Assembly (NCBI RefSeq): GCF_004214835.1
Contig: NZ_PIQJ01000001.1
Location: forward strand, 992,001 to 1,056,000
Length of the DNA: 64,000 nt
Reading direction: 5' to 3'
Source: Pseudidiomarina tainanensis
Lineage (GTDB): Bacteria; Pseudomonadota; Gammaproteobacteria; Enterobacterales; Alteromonadaceae
The notes under the pieces: generated by a model
Database searches by the model: none
What the model was told of the DNA's origin: nothing
Seen by the model: only the letters and a program-made list of their open reading frames with translations
Made by a program: the position numbers and the translations under genes
In this document: in pieces, positions 8,180-17,249 of the stretch
How positions within the stretch are numbered: position 1 is the first letter of the stretch
Layout: each line of letters begins with the position of its first letter

Positions 8180-9314
8180 GTCTCCGTTGTTTCGTATTGG
8201 TTTAATCGTTAATGCGTTTGCAGGTCTTGGCGGTTCCGTCGCTCTGAAAGGTAGTGACGGCGCTGAGACCGCGCAGCGCGCACTTGCGTTAGGCGCAACA
8301 CCGAAAGCGCCGCAACGCGTCAAACAAGCCCTGCAGGTTATTCAGCCGCATACAGAGCAATTGCAGTTTGTCACTGGGGCGAACGGTCTCGGTGCTGATA
8401 TTGTGCACGACCTCGGTTTTTCCTGTGATGTCATTTATACCCCTGAGCAAAGCCTAACCAGTGCCACCGACACCCGTGAATTGGCGCGTTTATTAGGCCA
8501 GCGTGACGATATTGATTTATTACTGTTTGCCGGCGGTGATGGCACGGCTCGTGATGTCTGTGCTGTGTATCCGGAGTTGAGACCCGTACTGGGAATTCCG
8601 GCTGGGGTTAAAATTCATTCGGGTGTTTATGCGATTTCGCCAACCGCTGCAGGCAAAGTACTTGAGCAATTAATTCAAGGGCAGCTGACCAGTGTAACGA
8701 ATGCGGATGTCATGGACATTGATGAAGAGGCGTTTCGCCAAGGCACAGTAAAAGCGCGCCGCTACGGCGAAATGTTAGTACCAGCCGAGCTACGTTACGT
8801 GCAAGCGGTAAAAATGGGCGGCAAAGAAAGCGATGAATTAGTGCTTGCTGATATTGCCGCCGATGTTATTGAGAGCATGGAAGATGACACGCTTTATGTG
8901 ATGGGATCCGGCTCAACCGTCGCGTTTATAATGGAAGATTTAAACTTACCGAATACTTTGTTGGGCGTCGATGTTGTGCGTGCAGGTGAGGTTATTGCCA
9001 GTGACGTTACGGCACATCAGCTTGAACAGCTGATCAGTGAGCACCAAGGCCCGGTGCGCTTGATTATCACGGTCATCGGTGGGCAAGGGCATATCTTCGG
9101 GCGCGGAAATCAACAACTTAGCCCAGCAGTGATTCGCATGATTGGTAAGGACAATATTCAAATTGTGGCAACCAAAGCGAAGTTGCAAGCGCTTGGTCAG
9201 CGACCGTTGTTGGTTGATACTGGTGAACCTGATTTGGATGCCGAGTTGTCAGGCTTGATGCGCGTGACAACTGGCTACCATGATGAAGTCTTTGTGCGGG
9301 TAGAAAGCGCTTAA
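8172..9314 (+). CDS. ATP-NAD kinase family protein (COG3199-like)
   Basis: About 380 residues of the diacylglycerol/NAD kinase superfamily, with the phosphate-binding GGDGT at residues 121-125 in LLLFAGGDGTARDVC and the VLGIPAGVKIHSGVYA element that marks the COG3199 subfamily rather than NadK. The physiological substrate is not settled for this subfamily. A GTG at 8172 is chosen because VNKSPLFRIGLIVNAFAG begins the conserved core; an upstream GTG at 8133 would read through most of the lipoprotein gene in another frame. The 3' end overlaps the ferredoxin stop by 4 bases. Confidence 0.85.
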   Translation: MNKSPLFRIGLIVNAFAGLGGSVALKGSDGAETAQRALALGATPKAPQRVKQALQVIQPHTEQLQFVTGANGLGADIVHDLGFSCDVIYTPEQSLTSATDTRELARLLGQRDDIDLLLFAGGDGTARDVCAVYPELRPVLGIPAGVKIHSGVYAISPTAAGKVLEQLIQGQLTSVTNADVMDIDEEAFRQGTVKARRYGEMLVPAELRYVQAVKMGGKESDELVLADIAADVIESMEDDTLYVMGSGSTVAFIMEDLNLPNTLLGVDVVRAGEVIASDVTAHQLEQLISEHQGPVRLIITVIGGQGHIFGRGNQQLSPAVIRMIGKDNIQIVATKAKLQALGQRPLLVDTGEPDLDAELSGLMRVTTGYHDEVFVRVESA

Positions 9315-9631
9315 AATTGCGATTTCGGTAAGCGTACGACAATACCGTCGAGTTCTTCGGTCATGTCAATTTGACAGCTCAAACGGCTGTTATCTTGCGG
9401 GTCGATTACCATATCCAGCATATCTTCTTCCATTTCGCTGGCTGGCGGTATTTTGTTAACCCAAGCCGGATCGACATAACAGTGACATGTTGCACACGAC
9501 ATGACGCCACCGCATTCACCGAGAATACCGTCGATCATGTGATCAACAGCACCTTCCATCAGGTTTTGACCCACTTCGACTTCTGCTTCAAATTCGCCAC
9601 CTTGGGCATCAATGTATATGACACGAGGCAT
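9311..9631 (-). CDS. 2Fe-2S ferredoxin (putidaredoxin/adrenodoxin type)
   Basis: A 106-residue ferredoxin with the cluster cysteines Cys40, Cys46, Cys49 and Cys86 (CGGVMSCATC and LSCQ). This C-x5-C-x2-C spacing defines the adrenodoxin/putidaredoxin type, which feeds electrons to P450s, Rieske oxygenases or Fe-S assembly. No partner reductase or oxygenase lies nearby, so its client is unknown. It stands alone and is not next to isc genes in this window. GGAG lies upstream of the ATG. It is convergent with the NAD-kinase-like gene. Confidence 0.92.
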   Translation of the reverse strand: MPRVIYIDAQGGEFEAEVEVGQNLMEGAVDHMIDGILGECGGVMSCATCHCYVDPAWVNKIPPASEMEEDMLDMVIDPQDNSRLSCQIDMTEELDGIVVRLPKSQF

Positions 9632-9766
9632 AACAAAAAACTCCTTAAATAATGGTCGCCGGGTGCATTGTGGACGTTAAGGTTAGCACAAATCAGTGCG
9701 GCAAAAGTGATGAAATTATTGTAGAATACCGCAATTTTTTAATCAGCAGAGCGAGAGTGGGGGCTT

Positions 9767-11068
9767 ATGCAGGCTTTATTGGAGCGATTGTTTCAAATCA
9801 AAGCGCAAGGAAGTACGGTAAAACGTGAAGTGATTGCGGGTATCACGACGTTTTTAACCATGGCGTATATTATTTTCGTGAACCCTTCCATGCTCAGCCA
9901 AGCTGGGATGGACTATGGTGCCGTGTTTGTCGCAACTTGTTTGGCCGCAGCCATTGGTTGTTTGGTGATGGGGTTATGGGCAAATTATCCGGTCGCGTTA
10001 GCACCGGGCATGGGTCTCAACGCATTCTTTACCTATAGCGTTGTGTTAGGTATGGGCTACACCTGGCAAACCGCACTGGGCGCTGTGTTCTTCTCTGGTA
10101 TTTTATTTTTCTTGCTCTCGGCGTTGCGGATTCGTTCATGGATCATCAACTCGATTCCCGTCACACTAAGGTTGGCGATTGCCGCCGGTATTGGTGCATT
10201 TCTGGCGCTCATTGGTTTAAAAAACGCGAACATTATTGTTGCCGATAACGCGACGTTAGTATCGCTTGGTGACATGTCGCAACTGTCGGTATTGCTTGCC
10301 GGTGCTGGCTTCTTTTTGATTATTGGTATGGTTGCGCGCGGCATTCAAGGTGCGGCACTTATTAGTATACTTTTAGTGACCGTGGCCGGCTTTTTACTGG
10401 GTGATGTGCAGTACAATGGCATTGTTGCAGCACCGCCAAGCTTAGCGCCGACATTCATGCAAATGGACATTGCGGCTGCCTTTGACGTTGCCATGTTAAG
10501 CGTTATTTTTGCATTTTTGTTCGTTGATTTATTCGATACCTCAGGCACCTTAATGGCTGTTGCTCAGCGCGCTGGCTTAGCCAAACCAGATGGCTCATTA
10601 CCACGGCTTGAGCGCGCATTAATGGCCGATAGCACGGCAACCATTGCCGGTGCCGCTTTGGGTACTTCAACGACAACCAGTTATGTTGAATCAGCCTCAG
10701 GGGTAGCGTCGGGCGGTAAAACCGGACTGACTGCTGTTGTGGTTGGCTTGTTGTTTGTTTTAGCAATATTTTTTGCACCGTTAGCAGGTATGGTGCCTGC
10801 TTATGCCACGGCTGGCGCAATTATCTATGTGTCGGTATTGATGTTGTTCACACTGCGTTCCGTCGATTGGGACGACATTACCGAAGCGGCTCCGGTAGCC
10901 GTTGTATTGTTGATGACGCCGCTGACGTTTTCGATTGCTGATGGCATCGCCCTGGGCTTTATAAGCTACGTGGTGGTGAAAGCGCTCGGCGGTAAAATGC
11001 GTGAATTAAATTGGAGTGTTGCAATCTTAGCAGCGCTGTTTGTCGCTAAATTTATTTGGTTGGGGTAA
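9767..11068 (+). CDS. NCS2/AzgA family purine (hypoxanthine/guanine/adenine) permease
   Basis: A 433-residue inner-membrane transporter with about 12-14 hydrophobic segments. The family signatures are intact: [42 protein letters not shown] and [15 protein letters not shown]. Relatives GhxP and AdeP import hypoxanthine/guanine or adenine with protons. It is followed after 5 bases by gpt, so import and phosphoribosylation of purine bases are coupled in one operon. Which base is preferred cannot be read from sequence. Confidence 0.93.
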   Translation: MQALLERLFQIKAQGSTVKREVIAGITTFLTMAYIIFVNPSMLSQAGMDYGAVFVATCLAAAIGCLVMGLWANYPVALAPGMGLNAFFTYSVVLGMGYTWQTALGAVFFSGILFFLLSALRIRSWIINSIPVTLRLAIAAGIGAFLALIGLKNANIIVADNATLVSLGDMSQLSVLLAGAGFFLIIGMVARGIQGAALISILLVTVAGFLLGDVQYNGIVAAPPSLAPTFMQMDIAAAFDVAMLSVIFAFLFVDLFDTSGTLMAVAQRAGLAKPDGSLPRLERALMADSTATIAGAALGTSTTTSYVESASGVASGGKTGLTAVVVGLLFVLAIFFAPLAGMVPAYATAGAIIYVSVLMLFTLRSVDWDDITEAAPVAVVLLMTPLTFSIADGIALGFISYVVVKALGGKMRELNWSVAILAALFVAKFIWLG

Positions 11069-11073
11069 TCACT

Positions 11074-11559
11074 ATGGGATGGCATTCAAATCGCGAGTTT
11101 TTCGTATCGTGGGAAGAGTTACATCGGGCCACAAAGGAACTGGCGCGTCGTCAGTTACCAGCAGAGCAATGGCGCGGTATTATTGCGGTGAGTCGCGGTG
11201 GACTTGTACCTGCGGCAATTGTTGCGCGTGAGTTGAACGTACGTGTGGTCGATTCAGTGTGTGTGAGTTCGTATGACCATGATAGCCAACGCGACAGCGT
11301 GACCATGTTGAAAGACGTAAACGCCACCGACGATGGCGAAGGCTTCTTGGTGATTGATGATTTGGTTGATACCGGCAATACACTGAAGTTTTTACGTGAG
11401 CGCTTTCCTAAAGCAAAATTCATCACGGTTTACGCAAAGCCAGCAGGTATGCAACTGGTTGATGATTACGTTGCTGACTTAGAGCAAGAAACATGGATTC
11501 ACTTCCCGTGGGATATGCACTTGCATTATGTTGAGCCGTTGGCTGGTTCCGAAAGCTAA
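11074..11559 (+). CDS. gpt: Xanthine(-guanine) phosphoribosyltransferase
   Basis: Converts xanthine, guanine or hypoxanthine to the nucleotide with PRPP in purine salvage. The type I PRT motif [11 protein letters not shown] spans residues 93-103 and ISVSRGGL-like [11 protein letters not shown] lies at 38-48. 161 residues (E. coli Gpt 152). The ATG at 11074 is preferred to an upstream TTG that overlaps the permease, because [17 protein letters not shown] aligns with the family start. Cotranscribed with the permease and followed by a strong terminator. Confidence 0.92.
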   Translation: MGWHSNREFFVSWEELHRATKELARRQLPAEQWRGIIAVSRGGLVPAAIVARELNVRVVDSVCVSSYDHDSQRDSVTMLKDVNATDDGEGFLVIDDLVDTGNTLKFLRERFPKAKFITVYAKPAGMQLVDDYVADLEQETWIHFPWDMHLHYVEPLAGSES

Positions 11560-11580
11560 TTGTGCGGTCACAAAGAGACA

Positions 11581-11610
11581 AAAAAGCCCGAATTAAATTC
11601 GGGCTTTTTT
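11581..11610. terminator. Bidirectional intrinsic terminator (gpt / proS)
   Basis: A 13-bp perfect stem, AAAAAGCCCGAAT with its complement, 3-base loop, flanked by A and T runs on both sides. It lies between the convergent gpt and proS genes and can stop transcripts from either side. Confidence 0.93.
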
Positions 11611-11645
11611 ATTTGTAATGACAATGCGTATAGGTCAGCGAACAA

Positions 11646-13352
11646 TTAGAGCTTGCTTTGCAAATGCTCCAATACTGCATCGATCGCCAGTTTTTCTTTG
11701 TCGCCACTACGACGCGACTTGTACTCAACGGCTTGTTCATCCAGATTACGCTCACCAATCACGATTTGATGGGGAATCCCAATCAATTCAAGATCAGCGA
11801 ACATCACGCCAGGGCGCTCTTTGCGGTCATCGAATAAGACTTCGATACCAGCTGCCGTTAACTCGTTATAGAGCTTCTCAGCAACTTCTTGTACACGTGC
11901 TGACTTGTGCATATTCATTGGAACCAACGCAACCTGGAATGGCGCTAATGCGTTAGGCCAGATGATGCCGTATTGATCGTGGTTTTGCTCAATAGCAGCA
12001 GCTACGATGCGTGACACGCCGATACCATAACAACCCATGGTTAAGGTTTCGTGTTTACCCGTCTCCGTCAACACGCCGACTTTCATAGCTTCTGAATATT
12101 TCTTACCCAGCTGGAAGATATGGCCAACTTCAATACCTCGCTTAATTTGCAAGGTTCCTTGACCGCATGGGCTTGGATCACCGGCAACCACGTTACGCAA
12201 ATCGAACGTTTCAGGCAGCGCAACGTCACGTTCCCAGTTGATGTTGAAGTAATGGTAGCCATCGTCGTTAGCGCCGGCTGCAAAATCTGCAAGTACGGCA
12301 ACACTTCGGTCAATAATCAATGGCATTGGCAAATTAACTGGTCCTAATGAACCTGGGCCGGCGCCAATCGCTGCTCGAATTTCTTCATCGCTGGCAAACA
12401 CTAATGGGCTGGCAACCAATGGATGTTTGGCTGCTTTAATTTCGTTCAATTCATGGTCACCGCGAATCATTAAGGCAACCAATTGACCTTCTTCAGCACC
12501 GTGAACGATCAGTGTTTTTACCGTTTTCTCAATCGGTAACTTAAATTGCTCGACCAGCGCTGCGATTGTTTTCGCATCTGGCGTTGCAACTTTTTCCATT
12601 GCTGCAGACGGCGCAGGGCGGTTGCCGGTAGGAGCGACGGCTTCTGCCATTTCGACGTTCGCGGCGTAATCAGAGCTATCTGAGAAGGCGATATCATCTT
12701 CACCTGAGCTCGCTAAAACATGGAACTCGTGCGATGAACTACCACCGATTGAACCGGTGTCAGCTATCACTGGACGATAATCTAGACCTAAACGCTCGAA
12801 AATACGGCAGTAGGCTGCATGCATCACGTCGTACGTTTGTTGCAAGCTCTCTTGGTCAAGATGGAATGAGTAAGCGTCTTTCATGATGAATTCGCGTGAA
12901 CGCATGACACCGAACCGCGGACGAATTTCATCACGAAATTTGGTCTGAATTTGGAATAAATTCAGTGGCAGTTGCTTATAGCTACTAATTTCTTTGCGCG
13001 CTAATTCGCTTATCACTTCTTCGTGGGTTGGTCCCAATACAAAATCACGATGGTTCCGATCATGTAAGCGTAACAATTCTGGACCATAGTCATTCCAGCG
13101 ACCAGACTCTTCCCATAAATCAGCGGGTTGAACCATTGGCATAAGAACTTCTAAAGCGCCGGCGCGTTCCATTTCTTCGCGAACCACTCGTTCAACTTTG
13201 CGGAGTACGCGCAAGCCGGTCGGTGTCCACGTATAGAGGCCAGCAGCAACTTTGCGAATCATACCGGCGCGCAGCATCAATTGATGACTGATGACTTCGG
13301 CATCGGCAGGGGTTTCTTTTAATGTTCCTAATAAATATTGGCTGGTACGCAT
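11646..13352 (-). CDS. proS: Prolyl-tRNA synthetase (bacterial type, with editing domain)
   Basis: Charges tRNA-Pro with proline. 568 residues, close to E. coli's 572, starting [19 protein letters not shown] exactly as the family does; GAGGATCAC precedes this ATG, so it is taken over an ATG 21 bases further upstream. Class II motif 2 appears as [17 protein letters not shown] and motif 3 as [17 protein letters not shown]. The inserted editing (INS/YbaK-like) domain occupies roughly residues 220-400. Stands alone, convergent with gpt. Confidence 0.97.
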   Translation of the reverse strand: MRTSQYLLGTLKETPADAEVISHQLMLRAGMIRKVAAGLYTWTPTGLRVLRKVERVVREEMERAGALEVLMPMVQPADLWEESGRWNDYGPELLRLHDRNHRDFVLGPTHEEVISELARKEISSYKQLPLNLFQIQTKFRDEIRPRFGVMRSREFIMKDAYSFHLDQESLQQTYDVMHAAYCRIFERLGLDYRPVIADTGSIGGSSSHEFHVLASSGEDDIAFSDSSDYAANVEMAEAVAPTGNRPAPSAAMEKVATPDAKTIAALVEQFKLPIEKTVKTLIVHGAEEGQLVALMIRGDHELNEIKAAKHPLVASPLVFASDEEIRAAIGAGPGSLGPVNLPMPLIIDRSVAVLADFAAGANDDGYHYFNINWERDVALPETFDLRNVVAGDPSPCGQGTLQIKRGIEVGHIFQLGKKYSEAMKVGVLTETGKHETLTMGCYGIGVSRIVAAAIEQNHDQYGIIWPNALAPFQVALVPMNMHKSARVQEVAEKLYNELTAAGIEVLFDDRKERPGVMFADLELIGIPHQIVIGERNLDEQAVEYKSRRSGDKEKLAIDAVLEHLQSKL

Positions 13353-13422
13353 GTGATCCTCAAATTCCAGCAAAATTCCAATGGTGTTATTGGGATGAAA
13401 TTCTATCAGTAGCGGGCCTGTG

Positions 13423-14151
13423 TCAAAAGCCTTTACTGATACTTATTACGTGATTTTGTTGATTCTTCACCTGCCAACGGATATTTACGTCGTATAGGGT
13501 CATACCGTATTCGCGTTCAGCAGTATCATTTTGTTGATAGGCAGGGCGGGGATCTTGCGCAAGCACTTGTGAAATCAACGCCTGTAACTCTGGATATTGC
13601 TGATTTAGCTGTTGTAACTGTTGCTGTGCATCCGCACTAAACGTTGTTGCTAGAGATTGTTCAGGTGCTGACGGAGCAAATCCGCCAACGGCTTCAGGTA
13701 TCGCATCGGCATAGGGTACATAGGGCTTAATATCAATCACTGGCGTGTGGTTCACCCAATCAGCGCTTTGTACTTCGATAATCGTTTGTTTGTCGCGATA
13801 CGTGATGCCAATTACTTTCACCACCGACATTCCGAGATTATTGGGACGAAAAGTTGAACGGGTTGCAAAAACACCGCGCTTTTCATTGCCGCCGAGCCGC
13901 GGTGGGCGCACTAATGGCTTCCAACCTTGCGCAGTGGTCTGGTGAAATAGAAACAGTACCCAAATGTGTGAAAACTCGGTCAGCCCACGCACACAGTCAG
14001 GGTTCGCATAGTCACCGTGCAAAACAATCCGAGCAGTAGCTGCTGGCACCAACCCTGGTTGTCGTGGTACCGCAAATTTCTCGGTATAGGGCGACTCAAT
14101 GAACCCTATGGGTTCAAGAACATGAGATTGGCTGTGCTGATGCTCGGACAT
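13423..14151 (-). CDS. trmO: tRNA (N6-threonylcarbamoyladenosine37-N6)-methyltransferase TrmO
   Basis: TrmO (TsaA/YaeB) methylates t6A37 of tRNA-Thr using S-adenosylmethionine. 242 residues. The N-terminal beta-barrel domain shows [19 protein letters not shown] and [14 protein letters not shown], followed by [17 protein letters not shown] and FRPNNLGMS, all family hallmarks. The C-terminal part is more variable. It lies next to proS, another tRNA gene, on the same strand with 70 bases between, so readthrough into proS is possible. Confidence 0.93.
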   Translation of the reverse strand: MSEHQHSQSHVLEPIGFIESPYTEKFAVPRQPGLVPAATARIVLHGDYANPDCVRGLTEFSHIWVLFLFHQTTAQGWKPLVRPPRLGGNEKRGVFATRSTFRPNNLGMSVVKVIGITYRDKQTIIEVQSADWVNHTPVIDIKPYVPYADAIPEAVGGFAPSAPEQSLATTFSADAQQQLQQLNQQYPELQALISQVLAQDPRPAYQQNDTAEREYGMTLYDVNIRWQVKNQQNHVISISKGF

Positions 14152-14366
14152 GATTGGCGTTTCTGACTGAATTAAATTTGAGTTATTTCAGCATAATTTT
14201 GTGATTTTGACTAATTTATAATAATTAAATAAGACACTCATTTTGTGTAACCTCCTGATAATTATATTAAAAATAATTGGCATGATAATTGCTTTATAAA
14301 CTTCGAGTGAAATTTTTACGTCACATAACGACGATGACAATATGAATCATTAGGGAGACAACAACA

Positions 14367-15014
14367 ATGAACCGTCAACGCACCACTTGGAGTATTGCAT
14401 TAGGAATGATTGCTGGTATTACCGTGATCAGTTTGCCATTTACCGCCAGCGCACAGCAGCATGAGAAGCACATGAATGCCGAGTATAGTGTGACCAGTGC
14501 CACTGAACTGAATTTTGATTCAGGCGTTGGCACCATCAAGTTTGAACGCAGTGAAGGCGATGTGATGGAAGTTTCAGTTCGTGCTTACAAAGACGATGAT
14601 ACGGTTTTTGACAAAGACGGTAACGTTGAGGACGCTGAATTAGTTGCAGAACAATCAGGCGATCAACTCACGTTACGGGTTCCAAATCAAGACGGCATTC
14701 AATTGGATTGGGTTATTAAAATGCCAAAGGTTAGCCGTGTAGAGACTGATTTAGGTGTGGGTGAAATTAGTGGCGATTTATGGACCACAAACATTCAAAT
14801 TGATTTGGGTGTTGGTGAAGTTGATTTAGATATCTATGGCGATTATAAAACTATTAAAACCGATGTTGGCGTAGGTGATAGTTCAATTAAAGGTATGGGC
14901 AACATTGAGAATAATCGTTTTCTCATGACAGCGAATAGTCGTGCGACTTCGTCAGGTACTCACCGAGTGAACGTTGATGCCGGCGTAGGTGATATCAATA
15001 TTCACGTGCATTAA
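14367..15014 (+). CDS. Secreted GVG-repeat protein (DUF4097-like beta-solenoid)
   Basis: 215 residues with a Sec signal peptide (about 1-29, ending TASAQ). The mature part carries five repeats of the pattern D-x-GVG: DSGVG (51), DLGVG (128), DLGVG (146), DVGVG (166) and DAGVG (204). Spacings are 18, 20 and 38 residues, i.e. one or two turns of about 19, which suggests a short beta-solenoid like DUF4097 putative adhesins. No function is known to me. AGGGAG precedes the ATG; a terminator follows. It is convergent with hns. The upstream 215 bases are AT-rich with no clear promoter. Confidence 0.75.
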   Translation: MNRQRTTWSIALGMIAGITVISLPFTASAQQHEKHMNAEYSVTSATELNFDSGVGTIKFERSEGDVMEVSVRAYKDDDTVFDKDGNVEDAELVAEQSGDQLTLRVPNQDGIQLDWVIKMPKVSRVETDLGVGEISGDLWTTNIQIDLGVGEVDLDIYGDYKTIKTDVGVGDSSIKGMGNIENNRFLMTANSRATSSGTHRVNVDAGVGDINIHVH

Positions 15015-15039
15015 TCATTGATTAAGTTTGTTTAAAGAA

Positions 15040-15067
15040 AAAGCCCCGTTTGAACGGGGCTTTTTTT
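15040..15067. terminator. Intrinsic terminator between GVG-repeat gene and hns
   Basis: AAGCCCCGTT pairs with AACGGGGCTT around a 2-base loop, with an A-run on the left and seven T on the right. It lies between two convergent genes and could act in both directions, with the stronger T-run for the plus-strand gene. Confidence 0.92.
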
Positions 15068-15080
15068 ATATAATAAGTTT

Positions 15081-15485
15081 TTATTTAATTAGAAACTTTT
15101 CTAACGGCTGACCTGAATCAACAGCTGCCTTTAATGCTTTTGGCATACGGCCCTGTCCAGTCCAAGTCACGTGATTACCCTCAGCATCGGTAATTTCGTA
15201 TTTAGGTGGCTTCGGTGCGCGCTTCTTTGGGGTTTTCGTTGTCGTTGCTACTTCGCCAACGAGTTCAGATAATTCAATGCCAGCTTCATCAATAAAGCGT
15301 TTTACTTCATCGATTTTGCGTTGTTTTTCAGCTTCAAGTTTTCTCAGCTCGGCTTCTTCTTCGCGGCGATCTTCGATAACTTTATTCAATTTTTCGCGTA
15401 CTTCTTCTAATTCAGTGACAGATAAATCCTTTACTGCTGCCTTTAAACGTCGTCCATGGGTTAAGATTTTCAAAAACTCGCTCAT
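15081..15485 (-). CDS. hns: H-NS family nucleoid-associated protein
   Basis: A 134-residue H-NS homologue that silences AT-rich DNA. The N-terminal two-thirds is a coiled-coil oligomerisation region (about residues 1-75, rich in Glu and Lys). A basic linker (TTKTPKKRAPKPPK) leads to the C-terminal DNA-binding domain with TWTGQGRMPKAL (107-118), containing the AT-hook-like QGR loop. It lies 117 bases downstream of etfQO on the same strand, with its own AT-rich, inverted-repeat-containing leader. Confidence 0.94.
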   Translation of the reverse strand: MSEFLKILTHGRRLKAAVKDLSVTELEEVREKLNKVIEDRREEEAELRKLEAEKQRKIDEVKRFIDEAGIELSELVGEVATTTKTPKKRAPKPPKYEITDAEGNHVTWTGQGRMPKALKAAVDSGQPLEKFLIK

Positions 15486-15507
15486 ATTTATTCCAAGTTA
15501 TTAACAA

Positions 15508-15581
15508 TGTGTGTAATTAATTTAATACAGAGTTTAATAAGACGACAATCTTAAAAATTTGTCTTAAATATCTTACACACA
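15508..15581 (-). promoter_or_regulatory. hns upstream region with nested inverted repeats and candidate promoter
   Basis: The 117-base gap before hns is very AT-rich. A 9-bp inverted repeat (TGTGTGTAA at 15508-15516, TTACACACA at 15573-15581) encloses a second one (TAAGAC at 15538-15543, GTCTTA at 15561-15566). A weak minus-strand promoter, TTGTCG (15543-15548) and TTAAAT (15520-15525) with 17 bases between, lies inside. AT-rich DNA here would suit H-NS autoregulation, which is known in other species; that is inference. Confidence 0.45.
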
Positions 15582-15602
15582 AAGTTAATTCATTTAAATA
15601 AA

Positions 15603-17246
15603 TTACATATTCGGGTAGTTCGGACCACCGGTGCCTTCAGGCGTTACCCAAGTAATGTTTTGCGACGGATCTTTAATATCGCAAGTTTTACAGTGAATGC
15701 AGTTTTGCGCGTTTATTTTAAATACTGCTTCGCCATTTTCTTCAACGACTTCATAAACGCCAGCCGGACAATAACGTTGTGCCGGTTCAGCGTATTCTGG
15801 CAGATTAACTTTTAATGGAATCGAACTATCTTTTAATTGAAGGTGACAAGGTTGATCTTCTTCATGATTCGTATTTGAAAGAAATACTGAAGATAACCGA
15901 TCAAAGGTCAATTTATTATCCGGTTTTGGATATTCAAGCGGCTGACATTCGCTGGCTTTACGCATTTGGCTATAGTCAGCGTGATCATCTTTAATCGTGA
16001 ACGGTAATTTACCACCAAACCAGTTCTGATCGATGGTGTTATAAGCGCCGCCTAAAATCGTACCAAATTTGTGTACTGCGGGGCCAAAATTACGTGAACG
16101 ATACAGCTCATCGTATAACCAAGACTTTTCAAAACGCTCAGCAAAATCAGGAAGCACTGCTGGTGCTTCGTCATGTTGCAGCGCCGCGAAAATGCTTTCC
16201 GCAGCCAACATACCCGATTTCATTGCCGTGTGGTTCCCTTTAATTTTGGCAAAGTTTAATGTACCCGCATTACAGCCAACTAAGACACCACCAGCAAAGG
16301 TCATTTTCGGTAGTGAATAGAAACCGCCTTTAGCAATGGCGCGTGCGCCATAAGTAACGCGTTTGCCACCTTGTAGTGTTTTAGCGATTTTTGGATGAGT
16401 TTTAAATTTCTGGAACTCACCGAACGGGTTCAGATATGGGTTGCTATAGTTTAAATCGACAATCAAACCAACATACACTTGGCCGTCTTCAGCGTGATAT
16501 AGATAACCGCCGCCGCTCGCATCGTCAGTAAGTGGCCAGCCGGTGCTGTGTACTACGAGACCAGGCTGATGCTGTTCGGCTGGAATATCCCAAATTTCTT
16601 TGAAACCAATGGCGTAATGTTGCGGTGATTTACCTTCGGCAAGATTAAACTGTTGTTGCAAACGTTTGCCTAAATGGCCGCGGCAACCTTCAGCGAATAC
16701 GGTATATTTCGCACGCAATTCCATGCCAGGCTCAAAGCCAGGTTTTTGTTCACCTTTATTATCAATCCCCATATCACCGGTAATAATGCCAGCGACGCGG
16801 CCGTCTTCAACGATAATATCGGCAGCCGGAAAGCCAGGGAAAATTTCGACGCCCAGTTGCTCAGCTTGCTCTGCGAGCCAACGACAGACATTGCCCATAC
16901 TGGCGATGTAATTGCCTTTGTTATGGAATGTTTTGGGTACCATAAAGCCCGGTAACTTGGTTGCCGATTCCGCGCTTTTGAACAGCATAATGTCATCGCC
17001 AGTTACGGCTGTATTTAACGGCGCGCCACGCTCTTTCCAGTCTGGGATTAATTCGTTAAGTGCACGCGGTTCAAACACGGCGCCAGACAAGATATGCGCA
17101 CCAACTTCTGAGCCTTTTTCGACCACGCAAATCATCAGTTCTTGGTTGTTCTCTTGCGCTTGTTGAGCGAGACGAATGGCACAACTTAAGCCCGCAGGGC
17201 CTGCACCAACGACGACGACATCAAATTCCATACTTTCGCGTTGCAT
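15603..17246 (-). CDS. Electron transfer flavoprotein-ubiquinone oxidoreductase
   Basis: ETF-QO accepts electrons from reduced ETF and reduces quinone in the membrane, linking acyl-CoA dehydrogenases such as LiuA to respiration. The N-terminal FAD-binding GAGPAGLSCA is at residues 14-23. The C-terminal 4Fe-4S ligands are seen in YCPAGVYEV and CIHCKTCDIKDPSQNI. 547 residues is the usual length. AGGAG lies 7 bases before the ATG, within the end of the GGDEF/EAL gene 3 bases away, so the two are translationally linked. It is the last gene of the liu operon. ETF alpha and beta are not in the window. Confidence 0.97.
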   Translation of the reverse strand: MQRESMEFDVVVVGAGPAGLSCAIRLAQQAQENNQELMICVVEKGSEVGAHILSGAVFEPRALNELIPDWKERGAPLNTAVTGDDIMLFKSAESATKLPGFMVPKTFHNKGNYIASMGNVCRWLAEQAEQLGVEIFPGFPAADIIVEDGRVAGIITGDMGIDNKGEQKPGFEPGMELRAKYTVFAEGCRGHLGKRLQQQFNLAEGKSPQHYAIGFKEIWDIPAEQHQPGLVVHSTGWPLTDDASGGGYLYHAEDGQVYVGLIVDLNYSNPYLNPFGEFQKFKTHPKIAKTLQGGKRVTYGARAIAKGGFYSLPKMTFAGGVLVGCNAGTLNFAKIKGNHTAMKSGMLAAESIFAALQHDEAPAVLPDFAERFEKSWLYDELYRSRNFGPAVHKFGTILGGAYNTIDQNWFGGKLPFTIKDDHADYSQMRKASECQPLEYPKPDNKLTFDRLSSVFLSNTNHEEDQPCHLQLKDSSIPLKVNLPEYAEPAQRYCPAGVYEVVEENGEAVFKINAQNCIHCKTCDIKDPSQNITWVTPEGTGGPNYPNM

Positions 17247-17249
17247 AGT

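Noticed and set aside
14298-14325. ECF-sigma-like promoter (AAACTT ... TCACA) before the GVG-repeat gene
   Set aside because: Only a partial match to the sigma-E-type consensus; too weak to annotate, though AT-rich context and a DUF4097-like product made it worth a look.
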